A model generated the notes under the pieces. That model was not told where the DNA came from. It ran no database searches and saw only the letters and a program-made list of their open reading frames with translations. A DNA stretch of 64,000 nt from Ruficoccus sp. ZRK36 (GTDB taxonomy: Bacteria; Verrucomicrobiota; Verrucomicrobiia; Opitutales; Cerasicoccaceae): assembly GCF_019603315.1 (NCBI RefSeq), contig NZ_CP080649.1:3544176-3608175 (forward strand). The letters are read 5' to 3'. The number at the start of each line of letters is the position of its first letter. The stretch's first letter is position 1. The position numbers and the translations under genes are program-made. Positions 47,535-56,993 of the stretch are shown piece by piece.

Positions 47535-47882
47535 TTATCCGAAGGTGTCGCCCTTCCAGCCCCACATGGCTCCCTGAGCGCTGGCGAACTTTACGTAGAT
47601 GCGCTCGCCGGGGATGCCCAGCTCGTCCTCGACCAGCTGGCATAGGCCCTTGCTGAGGATTTTGGTTTTGTCGGCGGCCAGCCCGAGAGCGTGCAGCTCC
47701 AGGTAGGCGACGGGGTCCTCCGTCCCGGCGAAGCTCATGGGCACGTCGGGCTTGAGGGCGACCATCATGTAGGACTCGGGCTTACCGAGGAGCTCAGCGG
47801 TCAGCTTGGAGGAGCGCTTGAGCAGGAGGTGGCGGGCCTCCTCCGACACCGCGAGATTGGTCTGGATATTAAGATACGGCAT
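47535..47882 (-). CDS. MIF/tautomerase superfamily protein
   Basis: 115 aa. The mature N-terminus would be Pro2 (MPYLNIQTNLAVSEEARHLL), the catalytic base of macrophage migration inhibitory factor-type tautomerases. MMVALKPDVPMSFAGTEDPV and YLELHALGLAADKTKILSKG, then GIPGERIYVKFASAQGAMWG, follow the two beta-alpha-beta repeats of the MIF trimer. Length agrees with MIF (114-115 aa). ATG 47882 is chosen because it gives Pro at position 2; the frame stays open far upstream without homology. Phenylpyruvate tautomerase activity is likely; the physiological substrate is unknown. Confidence 0.92.
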   Translation of the reverse strand: MPYLNIQTNLAVSEEARHLLLKRSSKLTAELLGKPESYMMVALKPDVPMSFAGTEDPVAYLELHALGLAADKTKILSKGLCQLVEDELGIPGERIYVKFASAQGAMWGWKGDTFG

Positions 47883-48047
47883 ATGGGAAGGTACCGTTAC
47901 AGCCCCTGTTGTGCAAACTGGCGGAGCCGATATTTCGGGTGTATCGATTCCGTAAAATTGACCATTGCTCCCAATATTTGACAAAAGCGAGAGGGGGCAC
48001 GGCTTTGCTCTAGACACGGCCATGGGCAGTGCTAGGGGTCGATCATT

Positions 48048-49619
48048 ATGCAAATCTCCGTTAACGTTTCCCCTCAGCACATGAACCTCGACGAGTACCG
48101 GGACAAGGTCCTGGGCTGCTGGATGGGCAAGAATATCGGTGGGACGCTCGGCGCGCCCTTCGAGAACACCCAGCAGATGAACGACGTGCATTTCTACACG
48201 CAGGACCTCAAGGGCCAGCCCGAGCCCAACGACGACCTCGACCTGCAGTTGGTATGGCTGCAGGCCATCGAAGAGCACGGCCTCTACAACATCACCCCGC
48301 GCCTGCTCGGCGAGTACTGGATGAACCACATCGTCGGCCCGTGGAACGAGTACGGCGTCTGCAAGGCGAACATCGCCGCCGGGCTTTACCCTCCCCTCTC
48401 CGGCTCCTGCAACAACGACATGTGGAAGTACAGCAACGGCGCCTGGATCCGCTCCGAGGTCTGGGCCTGCATGCTGCCCGGCTCCCCGGACGAGGCCGCC
48501 AAGTTCGCGTATATGGACTCTTGCTGCGACCACACCGGTGAGGGCGTTTACGCCGAGATGTTTACCGCCAGCCTGGAGGCAGCAGCCTTCGTGGTCTCCG
48601 ACGTGCGCGAGCTGATCAGCATCGGTCTGTCCAAGATCCCGCCCGAGAGCCGCCTCGCCGAAAACGTAAAACTGGCCTGCGAACTCTACGACACCAAGGT
48701 CGAGTTTAGCGAGGCGCGTAACCGCATCGTCGAAGCCAACAAGGACCTCGGCTGGTTCCAGGCCCCCGGCAACATCGCTTTTACCATCATCGCCATCCTC
48801 TACGGTGAGGGTGACTTTGGGAAAACCATCTGCCTCGCCACCAACTGCGGCGACGACACGGACTGCACCGCGGCCACCGCCGGAGCCATTCTGGGCATCA
48901 TCCACGGTCGCAAGGCCCTACCGCAAAAATGGATCGAGCCCATCGGTGACAGCATCCAGACCGTGGCCATCAACCGCTTCAACCTCGATGTCCCCGCCAG
49001 CGTGACCGAGCTGACCGATCGTGTCATCAGCCAGGCTCTCGACAACTGCAATTATAACCGTAAGCTAGTCGCCCTCGACGAGCGCCCGACCGAGTTTACG
49101 GCAGATTTCCAGGCATCCCTCAACGACAGCGAATGGGTAAAAACCCGTCTGTGGTCCCTCTCGCCCTACGACCTGGTCTTTGACCTGCCCTATGCTGAGC
49201 TGAGCGTGGACTATCAGGATGGCCCCGAGATCGAGGAGGGCGTGGACAAGAAAATCCGCGTCATCATCCGCAACGCCAACCACCGTGAGCAGCTCATGCA
49301 CCTGAACTGGGAGCTCCCCGAGGGGTGGACGATGCTGCCCGGCCCCTCGGCCTCGCTCAATTCCAAGAAAGGCCTGCAGCCAGGCGTCGACTTTGTCCTG
49401 CGTCCCGGCCCGATCCACTCCGTTTACACCTATGTCCCGCTCAAGGTCACCCTCAGTGGCCGCATGAATCCGGTCGGCGTCCATGTGCCCTTCCAGCTCA
49501 AGGGCGGCGTCCAGCACTGCGCCAATAGCGCCGGAGACTGGCACCTGGCCTACTGGGACGAACGCACAAGGGCACTTGGTCGCCTCGACCGCACAAAGGT
49601 CAAGCTGCAGATATCCTAG
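48048..49619 (+). CDS. ADP-ribosylglycohydrolase-like protein with C-terminal beta domain
   Basis: 523 aa. Residues about 12-340 match the all-helical ADP-ribosylglycohydrolase fold: KVLGCWMGKNIGGTLGAPFE, an acidic metal site PNDDLDLQLVWLQAIEEHG where the family usually has a T-D-D-T pattern, and the C-terminal metal motif NCGDDTDCTAATAGAILGII. About 180 further residues (VFDLPYAELSVDYQDGPEIE onward) are beta-rich and look like an Ig-like or galactose-binding module. No signal peptide is seen. Members with such tails are often secreted or act on sugars, so the substrate may not be ADP-ribose. ATG 48081 is an alternative start. Confidence 0.87.
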   Translation: MQISVNVSPQHMNLDEYRDKVLGCWMGKNIGGTLGAPFENTQQMNDVHFYTQDLKGQPEPNDDLDLQLVWLQAIEEHGLYNITPRLLGEYWMNHIVGPWNEYGVCKANIAAGLYPPLSGSCNNDMWKYSNGAWIRSEVWACMLPGSPDEAAKFAYMDSCCDHTGEGVYAEMFTASLEAAAFVVSDVRELISIGLSKIPPESRLAENVKLACELYDTKVEFSEARNRIVEANKDLGWFQAPGNIAFTIIAILYGEGDFGKTICLATNCGDDTDCTAATAGAILGIIHGRKALPQKWIEPIGDSIQTVAINRFNLDVPASVTELTDRVISQALDNCNYNRKLVALDERPTEFTADFQASLNDSEWVKTRLWSLSPYDLVFDLPYAELSVDYQDGPEIEEGVDKKIRVIIRNANHREQLMHLNWELPEGWTMLPGPSASLNSKKGLQPGVDFVLRPGPIHSVYTYVPLKVTLSGRMNPVGVHVPFQLKGGVQHCANSAGDWHLAYWDERTRALGRLDRTKVKLQIS

Positions 49620-49665
49620 TAACGGTTTAGCTGTTTCTCGCGCAACAGTCCGCGAGTCCGATTTG

Positions 49666-49696
49666 GTTGGCGCGCATCACACCGATGCGCGCCAAC
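49666..49696. other. Perfect 12-bp hairpin after the ADP-ribosylglycohydrolase gene
   Basis: Arms GTTGGCGCGCAT and ATGCGCGCCAAC with loop CACACCG, 46 bases past the stop. No T-run follows. It may protect the mRNA end or be a weak terminator. Confidence 0.5.
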
Positions 49697-49751
49697 TCAT
49701 ACCCGGATTTAGAGTTTGTACTGGAGTAGGCAGCTACGCATGCTCCCGCCC

Positions 49752-49961
49752 ATGCGTACGCTTTTCTTTACCTCTCTCTTCGCCCTTAGCCTGCTGACCG
49801 GTTGCGCCCAGTTTGAGAAAAACGTGGAGGCCGACCAGAACGCCACCAAGCTCAGCAGCGTCAACGCCACCCAGTCCGCAGATGTAGACACGATGGCTGC
49901 CGACGGCCAGATCAACAGCTACGAGCAAGAGCAGATGCAGGAAGCCATCAACGGCAACTAA
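49752..49961 (+). CDS. Small lipoprotein, 69 aa
   Basis: ATG 49752 begins a typical lipoprotein signal (MRTLFFTSLFALSLLTGCAQ, lipobox LLTGC with Cys at residue 18). The mature part of about 50 residues is polar and Ala/Asp/Gln-rich (QFEKNVEADQNATKL, TMAADGQINSYEQEQMQEA) and probably helical. It is presumably anchored in the outer or inner membrane. No family is recognised. An in-frame ATG at 49740 is less likely, because it would put four extra residues before the signal. Confidence 0.75.
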   Translation: MRTLFFTSLFALSLLTGCAQFEKNVEADQNATKLSSVNATQSADVDTMAADGQINSYEQEQMQEAINGN

Positions 49962-50006
49962 GCCCAGGCGGCTTGACGTGCGTAGCGGTATCCGCCGCGC
50001 CTGCCA

Positions 50007-50882
50007 TCAGCCTGCATAGAGCACCTCGACACCCGCGTTCGCAGGTACTGACTCGACCAGCTCAGCGTGGCGCTTGCCCTGTCGCACGTGCCCACCAAGA
50101 AAACGCGTGTCGTGCCCGAGAATGAGAAAGGCATCGTCCTGACGACAGGCTTCCAGGCAGCGGAGTTTGGCCTCCACCGTGGCTAGCGGCTCGATGTCGT
50201 AGGCCATGATCCAACTCAGCCGCAAAAGCTCAGCAATGGGAAACACATCCGCCCCGTAGACCCAACTGCGCCCCCCTGCCCTGAGTTTGCACAACTGCTG
50301 CGCATGGGTATGCCCATCGCATAAAAACACCTCGAAGCCCGGCGCAAGTTCGCCCGGGCCGTCCAGCAGCTCCAGGCAGCCACTAGCCCGCAGCAGGTCC
50401 AGATGCTCCGGCGTGTAGCTGGCACGGTCCTTCGGGCTGGGCTTTTGCGCCCATTCCCACTGTCTGCGCTGGACATGGTAGCGGGCGTTCGGAAAGACCG
50501 GCTCAAGCGCCCCCGGCTGCCCCCTAAAGCACCCCGCCAGGTGGTCAAAGTGCAAATGCGTGAGCACCACGTCGGTGATGGACTCCGGCTTCAGCCCGAG
50601 CTGGGCCAGCGAGCCTTCAAAGGCTGTTCCCTCGGGCTCGATCCCGTAGCGAGCCATAAAGGTATCATCCCAGGCCGTACCGATGCCGGGATCGACCAGC
50701 AGGTGCCGCCCGGCGCCACTGGCCAGGAGCACACGTGTGGTCAGCGCGATCCGGTTGTCCGCGTCAGGCGGGAAGTCACTGGCCCAGAGCACGCGCGGGA
50801 CCACCCCAAAGATGGCTCCACCGTCCAGACGAAAGGGCGGGCTCGGCAGGACCGCGACACGCTCGATGGATGATGCACGCAT
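50007..50882 (-). CDS. MBL-fold metallo-hydrolase
   Basis: 291 aa from ATG 50882. The metallo-beta-lactamase metal site is VVLTHLHFDHLAGCFRGQ (HxHxDH, about residues 108-118). The third histidine is in CDGHTHAQQLCKL, the bridging Asp in SWVYGADVFPI, and the last His in AFLILGHDTRFLG. The layout, with the LLVDPGIGTAWDD strand, resembles AHL-lactonase/alkylsulfatase-type or YcbL-like hydrolases. It starts 26 bases from the stop of queF upstream on the same strand, so the two could share a transcript. Substrate unknown. Confidence 0.9.
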   Translation of the reverse strand: MRASSIERVAVLPSPPFRLDGGAIFGVVPRVLWASDFPPDADNRIALTTRVLLASGAGRHLLVDPGIGTAWDDTFMARYGIEPEGTAFEGSLAQLGLKPESITDVVLTHLHFDHLAGCFRGQPGALEPVFPNARYHVQRRQWEWAQKPSPKDRASYTPEHLDLLRASGCLELLDGPGELAPGFEVFLCDGHTHAQQLCKLRAGGRSWVYGADVFPIAELLRLSWIMAYDIEPLATVEAKLRCLEACRQDDAFLILGHDTRFLGGHVRQGKRHAELVESVPANAGVEVLYAG

Positions 50883-50907
50883 TGCTCTACGGTTTGCGAG
50901 TCGTGTC

Positions 50908-51273
50908 TTAACCGAAATACGGCGGCGTGGGCCCGGTGAAATCATCGGCGGCCTGCTCGATGCGGACCACTGAGCGGATGCCCCCGCGGCCCTTCCAGAT
51001 CGTCTCGATCCGCAGCCAGCGCGGCTTCAGCTCGGCGTAGAGGTCGTCCATGATCTTGTTCGTCACGGCCTCGAAGAAGATGCCCTTGTTACGGTAGTCG
51101 TGCAGGTACAGCTTGTAGTCCTTGAGTTCGACGCAGAGCTGGTCGGGGATATAGGTCAACACCACCGTCCCGAAGTCCGGGTGCCCGGTTTTCGGACAGA
51201 CCGAGGTAAACTCCTCGGCGATGTGCTGGATCTGGTAGTCGCGGCCCGGATTCGGGTTTTCAAAGGTTTCCAT
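50908..51273 (-). CDS. queF: NADPH-dependent preQ0 reductase QueF
   Basis: Reduces the nitrile of preQ0 to preQ1, 121 aa. The catalytic cysteine is C26 in EEFTSVCPKTGHPDFGTVV. The QueF signature that separates it from GTP cyclohydrolase FolE is VELKDYKLYLHDYRN, followed by HDYRNKGIFFEAVTNKIMDD. It is of the short single-domain (YkvM) type, somewhat shorter than the B. subtilis enzyme (165 aa). With queC and queD at 46-47 kb it supplies most of preQ1 synthesis; queE and folE are not seen. Confidence 0.95.
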   Translation of the reverse strand: METFENPNPGRDYQIQHIAEEFTSVCPKTGHPDFGTVVLTYIPDQLCVELKDYKLYLHDYRNKGIFFEAVTNKIMDDLYAELKPRWLRIETIWKGRGGIRSVVRIEQAADDFTGPTPPYFG

Positions 51274-51382
51274 GCCCCACCAATACCGTCTCCGTCCCGG
51301 TGCTCAACCCCGTTTCGCACAAAAGACACCCCAATTGGCAAATTTGTCAGGAACTTGGGCAAAACCCGACTATATTAATACC

Positions 51383-51469
51383 ATGTTTACCATCGCAATG
51401 ATAACCATAGCGGTCTGTGTGGGCGCAAGCCTGCTGTTCTCCTGCTGCGATCGCGAGATCCCGCAGTGA
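51383..51469 (+). CDS. Possible 28-aa hydrophobic peptide
   Basis: A short frame MFTIAMITIAVCVGASLLFS and eight more residues, with two adjacent cysteines near the end, resembles a single membrane helix. A strong terminator follows the stop by about 40 bases, and the divergent queF lies upstream, so a tiny separate transcript is likely. TATATT at 51371 could be a -10 box. No Shine-Dalgarno is visible, so coding is uncertain and the transcript could instead be an RNA. Confidence 0.35.
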   Translation: MFTIAMITIAVCVGASLLFSCCDREIPQ

Positions 51470-51507
51470 TCATGCCGAGGTAAACCCCCTGCTCTCACAC
51501 CACGCAC

Positions 51508-51540
51508 ACAAAAGCCCGGGCATGTTCCCGGGCTTTTTTG
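51508..51540 (+). terminator. Rho-independent terminator
   Basis: AAAAGCCCGGG, loop CATGTT, CCCGGGCTTTTTT: a perfect stem with a T-run, the strongest terminator in the window. It closes the short unit at 51383 and insulates the Fur-SUF locus. Confidence 0.9.
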
Positions 51541-51653
51541 TTATCCTCACAGGGCTGTCTGAGGGGGCGATGGACTCCCCTCGCCCGAAAAAAGTATGAG
51601 ATCGGCCTGAAAAAGTCGCTCCGCCCCATGAACTGGCAATGGGCCTGCTTTAT

Positions 51654-51668
51654 TTAGAACGATTATCA
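51654..51668 (+). promoter_or_regulatory. Fur-type operator, upstream copy
   Basis: TTAGAACGATTATCA agrees with the 7-1-7 Fur/PerR/Zur box (TGATAATNATTATCA) at 11 of 14 positions, with a perfect right half (ATTATCA). It is about 112 bases before the Fur-family gene. Confidence 0.55.
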
Positions 51669-51712
51669 TTATTCCTTTCAGACATGCATTAGACAAGCTT
51701 TCCTAATTTTAA

Positions 51713-51727
51713 TGAAAATAATTCTCA
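51713..51727 (+). promoter_or_regulatory. Fur-type operator, downstream copy
   Basis: TGAAAATAATTCTCA is a 7-1-7 palindrome with one internal mismatch and close to the Fur-box style TGAGAATNATTCTCA. It lies 59 bases (centre to centre) from the first box and 52 bases before the start codon, where a repressor would block transcription. Confidence 0.55.
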
Positions 51728-51779
51728 GTTTCGGTTGATTTCTGGAATCATTCCAATTTAGTTGAGGCCGTTTGCATCC

Positions 51780-52235
51780 ATGAAGCTATCCACCAACTCA
51801 AAACGCGAACTGGAAGAGGCGCTCGTCGAAAACGGGCTGCGCGCCACTCGCCAGCGAGAGCACGTCTATGCCGTGCTCCTGACTCAGCGCGACCACCCGA
51901 CGGCCGACGAGGTCTACGCTCGCGCCAAGCAGGTCATGCCCTCTATTTCGCTCGCCACCGTCTACAACTGCCTGGAAACCCTCGTCGAGTGCGACCTGGT
52001 CAAAAAGCTCAACTACGAGCGCGAGCCCAGCCGGTTCTGTCCTAACGACGGTGAGCATGCACATTTTCTGGACGAAGGCACCGGGCGCGTATTCGATATA
52101 GATCTGCCCGAGAACTTCATGCACGAGATCACCAATGTCCTTCCACAGGGCTTTGAGGCGAAAAAGTTTAAACTGAGCTTTACCGGCTACGCCCCCAAGG
52201 ACCTGCCCGGCGACCACTGCGTCGCTGAGAACTAA
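51780..52235 (+). CDS. Fur-family transcriptional regulator
   Basis: 151 aa from ATG 51780. The winged-helix DNA-binding domain (about residues 1-80) is typical: NGLRATRQREHVYAVLL, HPTADEVYARAKQVMPSISL, ATVYNCLETLVECDLVKKL. In the dimer/metal domain one HxH remains (DGEHAHFLDEGTGRVFDIDL), but the first CxxC zinc site of Fur/PerR/Zur is missing (the segment reads LDEGTG), and only one Cys (GDHCVAEN) is near the C-terminus. It may therefore sense metal differently from ordinary Fur. It sits 57 bases before sufC with two Fur-type boxes upstream, which suggests autoregulation and control of iron-sulfur assembly. Confidence 0.9.
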   Translation: MKLSTNSKRELEEALVENGLRATRQREHVYAVLLTQRDHPTADEVYARAKQVMPSISLATVYNCLETLVECDLVKKLNYEREPSRFCPNDGEHAHFLDEGTGRVFDIDLPENFMHEITNVLPQGFEAKKFKLSFTGYAPKDLPGDHCVAEN

Positions 52236-52292
52236 ACCCAATATCTACTTCACCACACCTAACACCCTTTACTCAGACAACCACTTCACATC

Positions 52293-53051
52293 ATGTCACT
52301 GGATATCCGTAACCTCTCCGTCAGCATCGGCGAAAAGCCGATCCTCAAGGAATTCAACCTCTCCGTGCCCAAGGGCGAGGTCCATGCCATCATGGGCCCC
52401 AACGGGACCGGGAAAAGCACGCTCGCCAAGGCCCTCGCCGGCCATGAGGACTACGACATCATAGGTGGCGAAGCCCTCCTTGACGGGACCAACATCGTCG
52501 GCATGGAGCCCGACGAGATCGCACGCGCCGGTCTTTTCCTGGCCTTCCAGTACCCGGCCGAGATCCCCGGCGTGAGCATCGCCAACTTTATCCGCGCAGC
52601 CGTCCAGGCCCGCCTGCCCGAGGGCGAGAACATCGTCGCCACCAAGTACTACAAGGAGCTGTACGCCAATATGGACCAGCTCAAGATGGACCGCGCCTTT
52701 ACCTCGCGCTCCGTCAACGACGGCTTCTCCGGCGGCGAAAAGAAGCGCTGCGAAATCCTTCAGATGATGATGCTCAAGCCCGAGTACGCCATCATGGACG
52801 AGACCGACTCCGGCCTCGACATCGACGCCCTGCGCATCGTCGCCGAGGGGGTCAACTCCATGCGTGGCCCCGAGCGCGGCTTCCTCGTCATCACCCACTA
52901 CCAGCGCCTGCTCGACTACATCGTGCCGGACGTCGTCCATGTCATGTACGACGGTAAGATCGTCAAGAGCGGCGACAAGAACCTCGCCCTGGAGCTGGAA
53001 GAAAAGGGCTACGACTGGGTCAAGGAAGAGCTTGCCCCGGCCAGCGCCTAA
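52293..53051 (+). CDS. sufC: Fe-S cluster assembly ATPase SufC
   Basis: ABC-type ATPase of the SufBCD scaffold, 252 aa. Walker A is [20 protein letters not shown] (about residues 33-52), the Q-loop [14 protein letters not shown], the ABC signature [15 protein letters not shown] and Walker B/D-loop [19 protein letters not shown], then the H-loop [12 protein letters not shown]. All match SufC exactly in type. It is the first enzyme gene of the SUF run and is followed after 27 bases by an alcohol dehydrogenase gene rather than by sufB. Confidence 0.98.
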   Translation: MSLDIRNLSVSIGEKPILKEFNLSVPKGEVHAIMGPNGTGKSTLAKALAGHEDYDIIGGEALLDGTNIVGMEPDEIARAGLFLAFQYPAEIPGVSIANFIRAAVQARLPEGENIVATKYYKELYANMDQLKMDRAFTSRSVNDGFSGGEKKRCEILQMMMLKPEYAIMDETDSGLDIDALRIVAEGVNSMRGPERGFLVITHYQRLLDYIVPDVVHVMYDGKIVKSGDKNLALELEEKGYDWVKEELAPASA

Positions 53052-53078
53052 TCCGTTTACCCGCCCTGCCGCCCACCG

Positions 53079-54089
53079 ATGAGCACCACGATTAAAGGCT
53101 ACGCAGCCAGCGCCCCCAAGGCGGCCTTCGAGCCGTTTGAATATCAGGCCGAAGACCTGCGGGCGGATGATGTACTCGTCTCCGTCGATCACTGCGGCAT
53201 CTGCCACAGTGACCTGTCCATGCTCGATAACGACTGGGGCCGCTCCGTCTATCCGTTTGTTGGCGGCCATGAAGTCGTCGGTAAGATTCTGTGGAAGGGC
53301 GAGCACGTCACCCACCTTCAGCTCGGTCAACGCGTCGGCGTGGGCTGGTTCTCCGGCTCGTGCATGCACTGCCGCGAGTGCATGAGCGGCCACCATAACC
53401 GCTGCTCCCATGCCGAGGAGACGATCGTCGCGCGCCATGGCGGCTTTGCCAGCCATGTCGTTGCCAAGAGCGAGTGGGCGATCCCGCTTCCGGCGGATCT
53501 GGACGCGACCAAGGCTGGCCCGCTTTTCTGCGGCGGCATCACCGCGTTCAATCCCTTTGTCATCAATGGCATCATGCCCACCCAACGGGTCGGCGTGGTC
53601 GGCATTGGTGGCCTCGGGCACCTGGCCCTGCAGTTCGCCAAGGGCTGGGGCTGCGAGGTGACGGCGTTTTCCTCCAGTGAAGACAAGGAGGCCGAAGCCC
53701 GTTCCATGGGTGCGCACCACTTTGTCAACTCGCGTCAGGCAGACGCCTTCAAGCGCCTGCAAGGCACGCTCGACATGGTCCTCGTCACGGTCAATGTCGG
53801 CCTGGACTGGAGCGCCTATCTGGAGCTTCTGCGACCCGGCGGTAAGCTGCACTTCGTCGGTGCGGCCCCTCCAGCCGAGTTCGTCCCCTTCCAGTTGATC
53901 GGCGGGCAGCGCTCGATCGGCGGCTCTCCACTGGGTAGCCCGGCCACGGTGGGCGACATGCTGGAGTTCTGCGCACGTCACGACATCGCACCGGTGACGG
54001 AGCACTACTCGATGGCGCAGATCAACGACGCCTTTGAGCACCTGAGCAGCGGCAAGGCCCGCTACCGGATCGTCCTCGACCGCAACTAA
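53079..54089 (+). CDS. Zinc-dependent alcohol dehydrogenase (cinnamyl/YahK type)
   Basis: 336 aa medium-chain dehydrogenase. Catalytic zinc ligands: Cys in DHCGICHSDLSML, His-Glu in VGGHEVVGKI, and Cys in GPLFCGGITAF. Structural zinc: the four-cysteine loop CMHCRECMSGHHNRC. The NADP-binding glycine run is VGVVGIGGLGHLALQFAKGW, and Ser-Ser at the end of beta-B suggests NADPH. The family reduces aldehydes. It is set between sufC and the lipoprotein/sufB genes in the same direction with short gaps (27 and 18 bases), so it is probably transcribed with SUF. Confidence 0.94.
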   Translation: MSTTIKGYAASAPKAAFEPFEYQAEDLRADDVLVSVDHCGICHSDLSMLDNDWGRSVYPFVGGHEVVGKILWKGEHVTHLQLGQRVGVGWFSGSCMHCRECMSGHHNRCSHAEETIVARHGGFASHVVAKSEWAIPLPADLDATKAGPLFCGGITAFNPFVINGIMPTQRVGVVGIGGLGHLALQFAKGWGCEVTAFSSSEDKEAEARSMGAHHFVNSRQADAFKRLQGTLDMVLVTVNVGLDWSAYLELLRPGGKLHFVGAAPPAEFVPFQLIGGQRSIGGSPLGSPATVGDMLEFCARHDIAPVTEHYSMAQINDAFEHLSSGKARYRIVLDRN

Positions 54090-54107
54090 AACTTACATCC
54101 ACCACAC

Positions 54108-54725
54108 ATGCATCCCGCACCACAGTCCCATACGCAAAACAGACTCGGCCTGACCGCGCTGAGCCTGCTTGCTGCGTTTGTGCTGGCGGGTTGCAGCTCG
54201 GCGCCGCCGCCGCAGTTCAAGCTGGCGGGGGTAACGATGTCACCAGAGCAGCCATCGGTCGTTGTCAGCGAAAAGCTGAGCTACACGGTCAAGTACGAGC
54301 TCTCGGTCATCAAGTCGAACGTCGATGTCATTATCCTGCCCGGCGTGTTTTATCCCGGGTTCACCAATGCCGACGGCGCGTATTACCTGCCTCAGGATAA
54401 TCTGGTGCAGGTCGTCAACGTGTTTGGCCAGCCGCTGGTCAGCCCTAACACCTGCCTGGTCAAGCCCAACGAGTCCGATGCACCGTGGGAGCTGTGGAGC
54501 GATGTGCCGGTCACGGTCGTAGCAACGCCCGGTCCCGGCTGGTACATCAACGACTACACCTACTATGAGCCTCCGGGCAGAGTGACGACACTCGGCGGCA
54601 CCTGGGCAAGAGTCGCCGTCCTGCCGGCATCCTTTGCCCAGGACATGACGATGAAAGTCGTCCCGCAGGGGCTCGCACCAGCACCCTCTCAAGTTCCACC
54701 GCAAGTCAACGTGGAGATCCTCTAA
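54108..54725 (+). CDS. Lipoprotein in the SUF run
   Basis: 205 aa with a lipoprotein signal: basic N-terminus then LTALSLLAAFVLAGCSS, lipobox LAGC with Cys near residue 29. The mature part is beta-rich: MSPEQPSVVVSEKLSYTVKY, VDVIILPGVFYPGFTNADGA, GQPLVSPNTCLVKPNESDAP; no known domain is recognised. It lies 18 bases after the dehydrogenase gene and 42 bases before sufB. Nothing links it to Fe-S chemistry beyond position. Confidence 0.75.
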   Translation: MHPAPQSHTQNRLGLTALSLLAAFVLAGCSSAPPPQFKLAGVTMSPEQPSVVVSEKLSYTVKYELSVIKSNVDVIILPGVFYPGFTNADGAYYLPQDNLVQVVNVFGQPLVSPNTCLVKPNESDAPWELWSDVPVTVVATPGPGWYINDYTYYEPPGRVTTLGGTWARVAVLPASFAQDMTMKVVPQGLAPAPSQVPPQVNVEIL

Positions 54726-54767
54726 CCTCACTTCTCAATCTTTAAAGTTCAACCAACCAAAGTTCTT

Positions 54768-56180
<1,413 letters not shown>

Positions 56181-56220
56181 CCCGGACTCATCAGCCGCAG
56201 TACTCTCTACTACCCATCGC

Positions 56221-56955
56221 ATGAAAACATCCATCACCCTCTTGGCGCTGACCGCATGCCTGCTTTTTGCAGGCTGCGAGACGCGCTCGATCTCAGACTC
56301 AGGTTACCACCATGATCGTGGCTATCGAGGTGAGCTCAATGAGCTCTCTGTACTCGGAGTAAGCACCAGCGGAAATGAGATAACCGAGCAGGAAATCGCT
56401 GATGCCCTCAAAAACGGTTCCCCTGAGGTCGGGCTCAAACACGGTGATACGATCGTGTTGATTCAGTCTGGAGCATTATTCCCGGACGATGGCATGCTGG
56501 ATGGGTTGAAGACTGCCTATGAGGTGATCCCGCTTAGCGGAGTTCCTGATAACGGCAATGGTCCAACATGGATGCGTAGCGACTCCAAACAAGAAGTCCC
56601 GCCGCTAGACAAGTCCCTTCGGCTGGTCGCTGCCAGAGGCGGCGCCTCCTACATGATCGTCTATTGGGGGCAACTCGAAATCTCGCAGGAAGCGTATGCG
56701 ACCAAGGCCGTGTCATGGATCCCCATCGTCGGTGGAGTTCTGCTGGATGAGCAACAGGAGATGCGGATCCAGCTCAAAATTGCCATTATCGATGTACTCA
56801 CAGGTGACTGGAATTTACTCACACCCGTTTCCTACGAGGACAAGACCAACACCGCCAGCTATACGCGCCATTCACAACATGACGATCAGGTCTCACTGCT
56901 GAAGACCCAAGCCTACGAGGAAGCTGTGAAGGACATCACCCAACGCTACAACTAA
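56221..56955 (+). CDS. Lipoprotein between sufB and sufD
   Basis: 244 aa with signal MKTSITLLALTACLLFAGCE (lipobox FAGC, Cys at about 19). Mature segments LKHGDTIVLIQSGALFPDDG, ASYMIVYWGQLEISQEAYAT and MRIQLKIAIIDVLTGDWNLL suggest a mixed alpha/beta domain in which a strand reports on stress or export, as in several envelope lipoproteins, but no family name is certain. Codon use is visibly less GC-rich than sufB and sufD on either side, which hints at a later arrival. Gaps to the neighbours are about 40 bases. Confidence 0.75.
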   Translation: MKTSITLLALTACLLFAGCETRSISDSGYHHDRGYRGELNELSVLGVSTSGNEITEQEIADALKNGSPEVGLKHGDTIVLIQSGALFPDDGMLDGLKTAYEVIPLSGVPDNGNGPTWMRSDSKQEVPPLDKSLRLVAARGGASYMIVYWGQLEISQEAYATKAVSWIPIVGGVLLDEQQEMRIQLKIAIIDVLTGDWNLLTPVSYEDKTNTASYTRHSQHDDQVSLLKTQAYEEAVKDITQRYN

Positions 56956-56993
56956 AGCCCAAAACAATTTTTCAAATTCTCAAAAAGTTAAAG

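Larger units (their letters stand above)
51470..51779. other. 310-base gap before the Fur-family gene: terminator and operators
   Basis: No gene is supported. It holds the terminator at 51508-51540, then a GC-rich stretch, then an AT-rich promoter region (51650-51770) with two Fur-type operators at 51654 and 51713. Confidence 0.6.

Noticed and set aside
47883-48905. Upstream extension of the tautomerase frame
   Set aside because: The frame is open but overlaps the ADP-ribosylglycohydrolase gene on the other strand, and the MIF family requires Pro at position 2, given by ATG 47882.
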